In this document: piece after piece, positions 1 to 7,076 of the stretch
How positions within the stretch are numbered: the first letter of the stretch is position 1
Layout of the letters: each line of letters begins with the position of its first letter
Assembly: GCA_015062085.1 (NCBI GenBank)
Contig: SUVI01000159.1
Location: 1 to 8,245 of the forward strand
Direction of reading: 5' to 3'
Length of the DNA stretch: 8,245 bases
DNA from: Planctomycetaceae bacterium
GTDB taxonomy: Bacteria > Planctomycetota > Planctomycetia > Pirellulales > Thermoguttaceae
Notes under the pieces: generated by a model
What the model was told of the DNA's origin: nothing
Seen by the model: only the letters and a program-made list of their open reading frames with translations
Database searches by the model: none
Made by a program: the position numbers and the translations under genes

Positions 1-308
1 CGGAGGAACGGGAAAATTCACGCTCGACGAAGAGGGGCCGGGAACGGTTGGCGGAGCGAAATTCACGCCAGATGCGCCCGGATCCTGAACCGGAGGAACG
101 GGAAAATTCACGCTCGACGAAGAGGGGCCGGGAACGGTTGGCGAAGCGAAATTCACGCCAGATGCGCCCGGATCCTGAACCGGAGGAACGGGAAAATTCA
201 CGCTCGACGAAGAGGGGCCGGGAACGGTTGGCGGAGCGAAATTCACGCCAGATGCGCCCGGATCCTGAACCGGAGGAACGGGAAAATTCACGCTCGACGA
301 AGAGGGGG
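1..308. repeat. 90-bp tandem repeat coding for 30-residue units
   Basis: Units begin at 1, 91, 181 and 271 with CGGAGGAACGGGAAAATTCA. Three full copies and about 38 bp of a fourth are present, and the array runs off the left edge. The full copies differ at a single base (A at 144 against G at 54 and 234), and the partial copy departs at 308. The unit length is a multiple of three, so copy-number change adds or removes exactly 30 residues of the pseudokinase tail. Each unit encodes VQDPGASGVNF, a Pro-rich stretch, a run of four Ser and VNFPVPP. The near-identity suggests recent expansion or gene conversion. Confidence 0.95.
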
Positions 309-1848
309 CGAAAATCGAAGACGAAGAAGCATCTGATGCCGTTTCCGAAACTGCAGAAGTGCTTTTCGGAGCCTCATTCACTGAAATGGGAGTCACGTCC
401 GGCGGCAGTGTATTGCTCCACTTGGCCTTCGGTTTTTGAGGCGCAAGCAGCGCATCAAAGGAAACTTCCGGAGCCGCATTTGCCCTCGCAGAGACTCGTT
501 TTTTCAGTACGGAAGAATTCCCAGTCTTCTTTTTTTCGACCTGAAAATTCAAAAACTCACTGGATCCTCCCAGATCGATCGAGGAATCCGACTGATTTTC
601 AGAAAATCCTGCAAATGGCTCCTCCAACGCGCTTGCGGAGAGGGTATCCCTATCCGAAGCAGGTAAAGTAAAGTCCGTTTCCGGTTTCCTTTCCGCATTT
701 TTCCCGATTTTCGAAGCGCCGGCCTCTCGCGCAGTTCCAGCAGCCGAGAGATCCAGAAACGCAAGCGGATCTGTCCCTCCATTTTCCAGCCCCGCGTTTT
801 CCCGGCCTGCGTTTTCCCGGCCTGCGTTTTCCCGCCCTGCGTTTTCCAGCCCCGCGTTTTGTGCAGAGATTCCGGAAATGCCTTCACTTTCCGCCCCGGA
901 AACCGTCTGCGGTTCAGGAGCCAGAAGATCCAGTTCACGAATGAATGCCGAACAGGAAACGAACCGATCGTGCAATTCCTTTCCCATCGCCTTCTGCAAA
1001 GCGGCATTCACACGGTCGGAAAAGCCCTCGATCTTTTGCGGAGCATCCTGCAGCACGCAAAGTCGGAGCAGCTCCAGATTTCCAGACCGAAACGGCAGGC
1101 GTCCAGCAAGCATTTCGTATGCGATGACCCCCAGCGCGTACTGGTCCGTCAGAGCATTCTGTTTCCATCCCTTCCACTGCTCCGGGGCAAGATAGGCAAA
1201 TTTGACTTCCGGCCGTGAAGACGTTTTTGCAAATCGGTCCATCAGCTCCAGAAATTCGGCAGCGAAACCGCAGTGCAGCAGGACGGCTTCTGACGGGACT
1301 CCGTCTTTCATGCGCAGAAAAATGCTGGCGGGAGTCAGATTTCGATGATTCAGATCCCATGCGTGTGCACGATCCAGCGCTTCGGCCGTACGGCGCAGAA
1401 TGTCGAGGATCGCAGCCGGCTCCATCGGAGCATACGCCCTGGAACGCGCGATGAGCATTTCCTCCAGCGTCATTCCGTCCAGCCACTCCAAAACCAAAAA
1501 ATGCCCGAGAGACTCCACCCACTCTAGCGCGTGGACCGGACAGATGAACGGATGGTCCAGCTTCTGAACTTTTGCGATCTCACGACGCATCGGCTCAAAT
1601 GCCTCGCCCGGCAGCATCCGGATCTCATCCGGAAAGAAAAGCAGTGCACGCCAAGCATTCGCTTCAAGATCCATCGCCTTCCATACGAGCCCCATCTCAC
1701 CGCGTCCTACGGCTCGCTCCAGCCGAAACTTTTCACGCAGGATCTGTCCCGAGACGAGCGTCTCGAGACGTAAAGACTCCGTATTCCCGAAAGAAGAAGG
1801 ATTTTCCGCCGAATTCTGAATTCCGGAATTCAATGCGTCGTCCGACAT
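1..1848 (-). CDS. Hanks-type pseudokinase with repeat-rich Ser/Pro tail (3' end outside window)
   Basis: The frame is open for 616 codons from ATG 1848 to the left edge, with no stop. Residues about 40-310 have the bacterial Ser/Thr kinase fold: glycine loop GRGEMG (48-53), alpha-C Glu in RREI (E90), hinge-like VLEWLDG, APE (221-223), the F-helix Asp in TDQYALGVIAYEML (D235) and the late Arg of HDRF (R295). The catalytic residues are replaced. The VAIK lysine is Leu70 (RALLFFPDE), HRDLKPxN reads HRNLTPAS (168-175), and DFG reads HCG (192-194). By family knowledge this predicts no ordinary phosphotransfer; a binding or scaffold role is inference. From about residue 317 the tail is low-complexity, with pentapeptide repeats (331-355) and 30-residue Pro/Ser repeats (514 to edge). 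No membrane segment is visible, but the C-terminus is missing. ATG 1857 is an alternative start; 1848 is preferred because AAAGG lies 9 nt upstream. The gene may be cotranscribed with rny. Confidence 0.85.
   Translation of the reverse strand, partial: MSDDALNSGIQNSAENPSSFGNTESLRLETLVSGQILREKFRLERAVGRGEMGLVWKAMDLEANAWRALLFFPDEIRMLPGEAFEPMRREIAKVQKLDHPFICPVHALEWVESLGHFLVLEWLDGMTLEEMLIARSRAYAPMEPAAILDILRRTAEALDRAHAWDLNHRNLTPASIFLRMKDGVPSEAVLLHCGFAAEFLELMDRFAKTSSRPEVKFAYLAPEQWKGWKQNALTDQYALGVIAYEMLAGRLPFRSGNLELLRLCVLQDAPQKIEGFSDRVNAALQKAMGKELHDRFVSCSAFIRELDLLAPEPQTVSGAESEGISGISAQNAGLENAGRENAGRENAGRENAGLENGGTDPLAFLDLSAAGTAREAGASKIGKNAERKPETDFTLPASDRDTLSASALEEPFAGFSENQSDSSIDLGGSSEFLNFQVEKKKTGNSSVLKKRVSARANAAPEVSFDALLAPQKPKAKWSNTLPPDVTPISVNEAPKSTSAVSETASDASSSSIFAPSSSSVNFPVPPVQDPGASGVNFAPPTVPGPSSSSVNFPVPPVQDPGASGVNFASPTVPGPSSSSVNFPVPPVQDPGASGVNFAPPTVPGPSSSSVNFPVPP
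784..858. repeat. 15-bp tandem repeat, five copies (NAGLE/NAGRE)
   Basis: Five head-to-tail 15-bp units encode NAGLE, NAGRE, NAGRE, NAGRE, NAGLE on the minus strand (pseudokinase residues 331-355). They directly follow the kinase fold and a short linker. Units differ at a few positions. The length keeps the reading frame. Confidence 0.9.
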
Positions 1849-1857
1849 AATCTTCAT

Positions 1858-1865
1858 CCTTTCCT
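1858..1865 (-). promoter_or_regulatory. Ribosome binding site of the pseudokinase gene
   Basis: AGGAAAGG reads on the minus strand just upstream of two in-frame ATGs (1857 and 1848). Its AAAGG part is 9 nt from ATG 1848. The first ATG would leave only about 3 nt after AGGAA, so 1848 is the better start. The same octamer precedes the gene starting at 8205. Confidence 0.5.
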
Positions 1866-1898
1866 GGCAAGTAAAAGATGTGCGGAAAAACGGCACCC

Positions 1899-1921
1899 AA
1901 AAAACCGTTCTTCCCAAACGG
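1899..1921 (-). terminator. Weak intrinsic terminator candidate downstream of rny
   Basis: On the minus strand CCGTT, a 7-nt loop and AACGG are followed by six T. The stem is only 5 bp, so termination would be partial at best. It lies about 100 nt past the rny stop and about 50 nt before the pseudokinase start, and could reduce read-through between the two genes. No convincing separate promoter for the pseudokinase gene was seen in this gap. Confidence 0.3.
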
Positions 1922-2017
1922 ATCCATTAGGGACCAAACCAACGAAGAGCGCATGCTTTAGATCCGAGATCCACATCCGCCCTTCGCCAGGCAGTCTTCA
2001 GCCTCAGGCATTTCCTG

Positions 2018-3637
2018 CTACTTCGCGACCTCAACACACCGAGTTTCGCGCGTGACGGTCACTTTGATCTCACCGGGATAGCTCAGCTGCTCTTCAAAAG
2101 CGCGCACGATGTCGCGGCAGATCTTGGCGGCCTGTTCGTCGGTCGTCTCGCGTGAGGAAACGATGACACGCAGTTCACGTCCGGCCTGGATCGCAAACGC
2201 CTGCTCGACACCTTTGAATTTGCACGCGATCGTCTCCAGCTCTTCCATGCGCCGAATGTACCTTTCGAGCGTTTCCCGACGCGCACCGGGACGCGACGCG
2301 CTTGCCGCATCCGCCGCAGCCACGATGGAAGTGTAGACGTGATCCGCACGGAAATCGTCATGATGTCCCAAAGCTGCAAGAACGACTTCCTTCGATTCCC
2401 CAAAACGTTTCAGAATATCCGCTCCGATCTTGGGATGCCCGCCCTCTGCTTCGTGGTCTGCCGCTTTTCCAATATCGTGCAGCAATCCGCAACGCCGGGC
2501 CAGACGCTCATCCAGTCCCATCTGCTCAGCGATCATGCCGGCAAGGAAGGCAACTTCCACGCTGTGCCGCAGGACATTCTGACTGTAGCTCGTTCGGTAA
2601 TGCAGCCGCCCCAACAGATTGATGATGCGCTCGTGCATTCCGGGAAAACCGACTTCCAGAGCCGCAGACTCACCGATCTTCTGAATGTTTTTCTCAAGCT
2701 GAGCCTGCGTCTGATAGACGATCTCTTCGATGCGCGACGGATGGATGCGTCCGTCCAGGATCAGTTTCTGAAGCGACAGACGCGCAACTTCACGGCGGAT
2801 CGTGTCGAAGGAACTCACGATCACGACACCCGGCGTATCATCGATGATGACGTCCACGCCCGTAATGCTTTCAAAGGTCCGGATGTTTCGGCCTTCGCGT
2901 CCGATGATGCGTCCCTTCATTTCGTCGCTCGGAATATCAACGGTACTGGTCGTCGCTTCGGCAGTATGGGCCGCCGAGTAACGCTGAAGCGCAGAAAGAA
3001 GGATCTCCCGCGACAGATCCTCACAGTTTTCCTTCATTTTTTTCTCGTGCCGAGCGATGATCGCTCCGGATTCCTGCTGAAGAGAATCTTCCAATTCAGA
3101 CAGGATCCTCTGGGTGGCCTCTTCTTTGGAAAGGCCGCTGATCTGGTGGAGCGTCTGACGCTCGGACTGGATGAGCGCTTCCAGTTCATTCGTCCGACTG
3201 GTAACTTCCTGGAGTTTCTCGGAAAGTTTACGCTGCGTCGTTTCGTTGAGACGCTCCTGCTTTTTGAGCTGATCCTGCTGGATCGCGATCGCGTCGTCAC
3301 GTTTATTCAGAGTGCGTTCTCTTTCGTGAAGTTCCTCGCGCAAGGCACGCAATTCCTGCTCGGCATTCTCTTTTGAAGCAAGTTCTTTCTGACGGATCTC
3401 GATCTCCGCATTCTGAAGTGCCAGCTTTGCTTCCTCTTCCGCTTTCTGCATGATGTCCTTCGTCTTCGTTTCCGCATCCGCTAAACGCATCCGATCGATC
3501 CATCGAACAACAAAAAAGGCCAAAACAGAACCGGCGAGGAAAAAAAGGAGTCCAAGTATCGCGACCTCCTCATGGCTGATCGCCGCAGGAAAAGAAAAGT
3601 TCCCCATGGCTCCTAATATGGAAACAGGCAAAAACAT
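2018..3637 (-). CDS. rny: Ribonuclease Y
   Basis: This gene encodes a membrane-anchored endoribonuclease of 539 residues, close to the roughly 520 usual for the family, that starts mRNA decay and RNA processing. The domain order is the classic one: an N-terminal transmembrane helix (about 25-44), a long charged coiled coil (about 50-220), a KH RNA-binding domain with [10 protein letters not shown] (242-251), and an HD metal phosphohydrolase domain with LRHS (H358), LLHDIGKA (H387, D388), GHP (H401), GHHDD (425-429) and the family signature [10 protein letters not shown]. No catalytic residue appears lost. ATG 3637 was chosen because AAGAGG sits 5 nt upstream; the frame stays open to 3724, but that 29-residue extension has no comparable site and does not look like a rny N-terminus. 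The stop is TAG. The gene is divergent from shc and upstream of the pseudokinase gene. Confidence 0.96.
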   Translation of the reverse strand: MFLPVSILGAMGNFSFPAAISHEEVAILGLLFFLAGSVLAFFVVRWIDRMRLADAETKTKDIMQKAEEEAKLALQNAEIEIRQKELASKENAEQELRALREELHERERTLNKRDDAIAIQQDQLKKQERLNETTQRKLSEKLQEVTSRTNELEALIQSERQTLHQISGLSKEEATQRILSELEDSLQQESGAIIARHEKKMKENCEDLSREILLSALQRYSAAHTAEATTSTVDIPSDEMKGRIIGREGRNIRTFESITGVDVIIDDTPGVVIVSSFDTIRREVARLSLQKLILDGRIHPSRIEEIVYQTQAQLEKNIQKIGESAALEVGFPGMHERIINLLGRLHYRTSYSQNVLRHSVEVAFLAGMIAEQMGLDERLARRCGLLHDIGKAADHEAEGGHPKIGADILKRFGESKEVVLAALGHHDDFRADHVYTSIVAAADAASASRPGARRETLERYIRRMEELETIACKFKGVEQAFAIQAGRELRVIVSSRETTDEQAAKICRDIVRAFEEQLSYPGEIKVTVTRETRCVEVAK

Positions 3638-3642
3638 AAAAA

Positions 3643-3648
3643 CCTCTT
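3643..3648 (-). promoter_or_regulatory. Ribosome binding site of rny
   Basis: AAGAGG reads on the minus strand 5 nt before ATG 3637. It decides the start against the longer open frame reaching 3724. Confidence 0.6.
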
Positions 3649-3665
3649 GATCAAAATTAATATAT

Positions 3666-3694
3666 ATTGTATCGCACGCGGTTCCTGCTTCCAG
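3666..3694 (-). promoter_or_regulatory. Candidate rny promoter (weak -35)
   Basis: On the minus strand TACAAT (3671-3666) is a one-mismatch -10 box, in an AT-rich tract. At 17-nt spacing the -35 position reads CTGGAA, which matches the consensus at only three of six bases. The implied start near 3659 would give a leader of about 20 nt before rny. Confidence 0.3.
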
Positions 3695-4803
3695 GGACCA
3701 CATGCAGTTTCCGGCAGAAAACACTTCGACTTAACACGAAATACCGTGTCTCCCAAATCCAGCACTGTTTTTCAGGCTCGCACAGTTCACCGAAACGGGA
3801 ATCAAAAGTATCTTCCCCTACGCAAAAAAATCGGGAAAAGAATTTACGGTGGTCTCCGCACGGTTCCCCTTTATGTGCGAAAACTCATCAGACGCGCTCG
3901 TGCACACCGCCAACGAAGGAACTTTTCTCAAAGCACACTCCGGACCGGACGCCGTGATCCCGGAACTATCCGGAAAAGGATCCGCAGCCGAACGCTGACC
4001 GTAAAAGGCAGAAATTCCAGAAAGAAATCGTTTTTACAGAAACAGGAAAAAAGAAAAACGCCGGTCTATCTCCAAACGGGATCCCGCAGTCCTCCTCAAG
4101 TGCATTTCGGCACAGGATCCGTCGGCACATTCCGGCAAATACGACGAAATTCCACGTCTGGATCAGACACAGGAATCGTCCGCATTCTGCCGAAATACGC
4201 ACAGCAGACCGCCACACGCGTACCAAATTTTCCCACACGAGTTTACGCTCGGTACGGAAAATTCGGCTCACGCACAAAAGGCAGTACTGCACGAATCCGT
4301 AAATAAAGGACAAAAAAAACATTTCGTCAACTTTCTTTTTTCAAACTCAAAACCGGATTGAATTTACGCCGGCCGTCCGCGCTCCCCAAGATCCAGGGGC
4401 CGCACACCGGCATCGTCTGCACTCCTGAAAAAAACACACGTGAAAAAATGCACGCGTCCCAAAAGCGCATATCTTGAAATTCCATCAGGAAATTGGATTT
4501 CTTTCATTAAGGAACATCGTCCCACTACCATTCTACCAAACTTTTACGAAAATTCAACTCTTTTCGCTCTCCTTTTCCCAAAAAAGTTAAAATTTCTCCA
4601 AAAATTTCCCGCAAAACGATCTTGAACGCCAGTTTTGAAATTCGCTCGGCAGACGCCAGCCCATGCGCAAACAAAACGTCCGTACGCTCGCAGGATCCAC
4701 TCCCATCCGTTCACCGCCCGCCGCCCGGAAATACAAACGGCCCAAAATCTCAAAAAAATCGTCCCTTTCTTCTCCATCTTCCGTAAAATTTCATTCCGGG
4801 GGC
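3695..4803. other. Long intergenic region between divergent rny and shc
   Basis: About 1.1 kb without a convincing intact gene. The plus strand is poor in T, so stop codons are scarce and several frames stay open by composition alone. Those readings are Arg/Lys-rich or aromatic-rich and lack ribosome binding sites. The part from about 4310 to 4800 is rich in A and T homopolymer runs and looks non-coding. No tRNA, structured RNA family or mobile-element end was recognised. A possible decayed coding remnant within it is listed separately. Confidence 0.5.
3735..4361 (+). pseudogene. Possible decayed coding remnant, family uncertain
   Basis: One frame is open except for two nearly adjacent stops (TGA 3996-3998, TAA 4002-4004) and ends at TGA 4359-4361. 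The first half has ordinary protein composition, for example RLAQFTETGIKSIFPYAKKS, then EFTVVSARFPF and ENSSDALVHTANEGTF. The second half includes HAYQIFPHEFTLGTENSAHA. By eye the first half vaguely recalls the N-terminal part of planctomycete DUF1501 proteins (a short FR..Q...G...S..FP pattern, then a VVrS-like strand), but this is from memory and not reliable. There is no plausible start codon or ribosome binding site. The T-poor composition could leave this frame open by chance, so it may not be a gene remnant at all. Confidence 0.2.
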
Positions 4804-4832
4804 TTGAAAGTTTCTGGAATTTGGAGTAAAAT
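4804..4832 (+). promoter_or_regulatory. Sigma-70-like promoter of shc
   Basis: TTGAAA (4804-4809), a 17-nt spacer and TAAAAT (4827-4832) give one mismatch to each consensus hexamer at ideal spacing. The predicted transcription start is near 4838-4841, leaving an untranslated leader of about 140 nt before ATG 4981. It is the best promoter match noticed in the window and is oriented towards shc. Confidence 0.6.
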
Positions 4833-4849
4833 GAAACGAAATATTGGTG

Positions 4850-4863
4850 GAAATGACCATTTC
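4850..4863. promoter_or_regulatory. Inverted repeat just downstream of the shc promoter
   Basis: GAAATG, AC, CATTTC is a perfect 6-bp inverted repeat about 10-20 nt past the predicted transcription start. A second pair, CGAAAT (4837-4842) and ATTTCG (4867-4872), flanks it symmetrically in type. The position suits a repressor operator. As RNA the inner stem would be weak because of its tiny loop. Confidence 0.3.
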
Positions 4864-4871
4864 AAAATTTC

Positions 4872-4919
4872 GTTTTCGAGCCGTTTCGTTTTCGAGCCGT
4901 TTCGTTTTCGAGCCGTTTC
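4872..4919. repeat. Three perfect 16-bp direct repeats in the shc leader
   Basis: GTTTTCGAGCCGTTTC occurs three times head to tail with no mismatch. A degenerate echo (TTTCGTTTTCCG) follows near 4930. The unit is not a multiple of three, which argues that this stretch is not protein-coding. It lies between the predicted transcription start and the shc start codon. Confidence 0.9.
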
Positions 4920-4980
4920 CACGCAAGTTTCGTTTTCCGTCCCGCATTCCCTTTCCGGAAGCCCCGGTCCGCATTTCATC

Positions 4981-6927
4981 ATGGATCCCCTTCAAACACT
5001 CGTTCAGGAAAAAATTCAAAATTCACAAAACTGGTTTTTCTCCCAGCAGAAACCGGACGGGCACTGGCGTGCTGAGCTGGAGGGCGATGCGCTGCTTCAA
5101 AGCGAACTGATCATCATCCTGACGTTTCTTGGACTCGAAGAGACCCCGCTGGCCAAACGGCTGGCGAATCAGCTTCTCAAAACACAGGCGGAAGACGGGG
5201 GCTGGGCGATGTTCACCGGCGGAAAAAGCACGGTCCCGAACACGGTGAAGGCTTACTTTGCTCTGAAACTCACCGGGCATCCGCTCTCGGCCGACTACAT
5301 GCAGCGGGCAAGACAGTGCGTGATGCGAATGGGCGGCGCGGACAAAGTGAACAGTTTCACGCGGTTCTATCTCGCGCTTCTGGGCCAGGTCCCCTACTCC
5401 ATCTGTCCTGCCGTTCCGCCGGAAATGATCCTCCTGCCGAAATGGTTTCCCGTAAATCTTTACGCCATCAGTTCCTGGACGCGCACCATCGTCGTTCCGC
5501 TCTCCATCGTCTCAGCATTGCGCCCGGTCCGCGAGATCCCGGTGGAGAAAGGGATCCGGGAACTTTTCATCAAAGATCCGAAAGACTGGGGACCTCTCCG
5601 TGCGCCCGGAAAGCCCGATGACCCCGGATTTTTCAGCTGGGACACATTCTTCCGCACGACGGATAAACTGCTCAAATGCTACCAGTCGCTTCCATGGAAA
5701 CCAACGCGCCGTCTTGCACTGAAATGGTCCGAAAAATGGCTTTGGGAACACTGCCAAAACAGCGACGGCCCCGGCGCGATCCAGCCGCCCATCATGTGGG
5801 GACTCGTCGCAATGAAAGCTCTGGGACTCAGCGACGACCACGAAAAAACACGCTATTTCTACGATCAGCTCATGAATCTCGTCATTGACGAGCCGGAGAA
5901 CGGTACGGCACGCTGCGAACCGTGCCTTTCGCCAGTCTGGGACACCATCATCACCATGCGCGCACTTGCGGCAGGCGGGATCCGTGCAGACCATCCGCAG
6001 ATCAAAAAAGCCGTCGAGTGGGTCTTGGACCGCCAGATACACGTCCCCGGAGACTGGAGCAAGACCGTACGGTGCAAGCCCGCAATGTGGTGTTTCGAGT
6101 ACCAAAACGACTTCTACCCAGACTGCGACGATACCGCCATGGCCATCATGGCTCTGAGGAACATGGTGCCGGATCGCGGAGTTGACCCGCGGATCGACGA
6201 AGCCGTTGACGGCGCTCTGAACTGGCTCCGCGCGATGCAGAATTCAGACGGCGGCTGGGGAGCGTTTGACCGCAATAACAACAAAGAGTTCCTCACGCAG
6301 GTCCCGTTTGCCGACCACAATGCGATGACCGACCCGAGCACGCCCGACCTGACGGCTCGGATCATGGAATGTTTCGGCACACTCGGTTTCCGCGTCGGAC
6401 AGGGGGACCGAACGCTGGAACGGAGCATCCGTCATCTCCGCGAAACGCAGCGTCCCGACGGAAGCTGGTTTGGACGCTGGGGAACGAACTACATCTACGG
6501 AACAGGCGAAGTCCTCGCTGGAATGGCAGCGATCGGGATCCCGAAAGACGATCCGGCTGTCCGTGCCGGGATCAACTGGCTTTTAGCACATCAGCAGTCC
6601 TGCGGTGCATGGGGAGAAACTCCGGGATCCTACGAAGACATCTCCCTGCGCGGTACCGGTCCCGTCACGCCGAGTCAGACCGCCTGGGCGCTTCTGGGAC
6701 TCCTTGGATTCCAAATGGCAGACCACCCCGCCGTACGCGCCGGGATCCGCTGGCTGGCAGAAAATCAAAATTCGGACGGAAGCTGGTCCCAGGACCTCTT
6801 CACAGGAACCGGTTTTCCTGCCGTTTTTTATCTCCGCTACCACTACTACCATCAGTACTTCCCGCTCATGGCGATCTCCAAGTGGCTGTGCCTGGTAAAA
6901 AACACTCCGAATGCAGAAATCATTTGA
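4981..6927 (+). CDS. shc: Squalene-hopene cyclase
   Basis: The 648-residue product has the usual family length. The enzyme cyclises squalene to hopene and hopanol, the first committed step of hopanoid synthesis, as a monotopic membrane protein. The catalytic acid motif is DCDDTA (381-386), of the squalene-cyclase DxDD type and not the DCTAE type of oxidosqualene cyclases. QW-type repeats are seen at QKPDGHW (23-29), QNSDGGW (420-426), QRPDGSW (from 490), QQSCGAW (from 538) and QNSDGSW (from 596), with GTGFP (609-613) near the end. ATG 4981 gives a family-like N-terminus just before the first QW repeat but has no good ribosome binding site (GGAAG is 19 nt away). The frame is open further upstream, and ATG 4831 has GGAG at 4-nt spacing, but that ATG lies inside the predicted -10 box and would add 50 unusual residues encoded by the 16-bp repeats. 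No other hopanoid gene is adjacent. Confidence 0.96.
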   Translation: MDPLQTLVQEKIQNSQNWFFSQQKPDGHWRAELEGDALLQSELIIILTFLGLEETPLAKRLANQLLKTQAEDGGWAMFTGGKSTVPNTVKAYFALKLTGHPLSADYMQRARQCVMRMGGADKVNSFTRFYLALLGQVPYSICPAVPPEMILLPKWFPVNLYAISSWTRTIVVPLSIVSALRPVREIPVEKGIRELFIKDPKDWGPLRAPGKPDDPGFFSWDTFFRTTDKLLKCYQSLPWKPTRRLALKWSEKWLWEHCQNSDGPGAIQPPIMWGLVAMKALGLSDDHEKTRYFYDQLMNLVIDEPENGTARCEPCLSPVWDTIITMRALAAGGIRADHPQIKKAVEWVLDRQIHVPGDWSKTVRCKPAMWCFEYQNDFYPDCDDTAMAIMALRNMVPDRGVDPRIDEAVDGALNWLRAMQNSDGGWGAFDRNNNKEFLTQVPFADHNAMTDPSTPDLTARIMECFGTLGFRVGQGDRTLERSIRHLRETQRPDGSWFGRWGTNYIYGTGEVLAGMAAIGIPKDDPAVRAGINWLLAHQQSCGAWGETPGSYEDISLRGTGPVTPSQTAWALLGLLGFQMADHPAVRAGIRWLAENQNSDGSWSQDLFTGTGFPAVFYLRYHYYHQYFPLMAISKWLCLVKNTPNAEII

Positions 6928-6980
6928 TAGCCAATATCGACAGACAGGCTAGCGAATGCGCGTTTCCCAATGAACTGAAA

Positions 6981-6993
6981 TTCGTTTTCGAGC
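6981..6993. promoter_or_regulatory. 13-bp word shared with the shc leader repeats
   Basis: TTCGTTTTCGAGC is identical to part of each 16-bp repeat unit upstream of shc. Here it lies in the 159-bp gap before the DUF1559 gene, about 95 nt upstream of its start. It overlaps an inverted repeat, CGTTTT (6983-6988) and AAAACG (7000-7005). It could be a shared protein-binding site or a dispersed intergenic repeat. Confidence 0.3.
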
Positions 6994-7076
6994 GTAACAA
7001 AAACGGTGCTCTTTACGTCCAAAGGAGCAAAAAACTTTTAAAATTCCCCTGATTCTCCTCCTGCAATGCCCCCAAA

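Noticed and set aside
1..308. CRISPR-like array
   Set aside because: The 90-bp units are contiguous with no unique spacers and continue a coding frame.
48..671. Plus-strand open frame of 207 codons, Arg/Glu-rich with 30-residue repeats
   Set aside because: It is the antisense shadow of the pseudokinase tail. The repeat unit is a multiple of three, so all six frames repeat; only the minus-strand frame joins to the kinase fold.
935..1522. Minus-strand open frame of 195 codons inside the pseudokinase gene
   Set aside because: It is an out-of-frame reading of the kinase-fold region with Cys/Arg/Gly-rich, non-family sequence.
2339..3376. Plus-strand open frame of 345 codons antisense to rny
   Set aside because: It lies wholly within rny, a clear family member on the other strand, has no ribosome binding site, and its sequence resembles no family I know.
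3647..4306. Plus-strand open frame of 219 codons in the intergenic region
   Set aside because: It has a TTG start without a ribosome binding site, very Arg/Lys/Ser-rich composition, and T-poor DNA that leaves frames open by chance.
3966..4322. Minus-strand open frame of 118 codons with hydrophobic stretches
   Set aside because: It is rich in Phe, Cys and Trp as expected for the complement of T-poor DNA, and no family features or ribosome binding site were seen.
4544..4777. Minus-strand open frame of 77 codons
   Set aside because: GGAAG abuts the ATG with no spacer, the composition is Phe/Trp/Arg-rich, and homopolymer runs suggest non-coding DNA.
4663..4980. N-terminal extension of shc to position 4663
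   Set aside because: It would read through the promoter, the inverted repeat and the 16-bp repeats, and no squalene-hopene cyclase feature lies there. The form from 4831 is kept only as an alternative.
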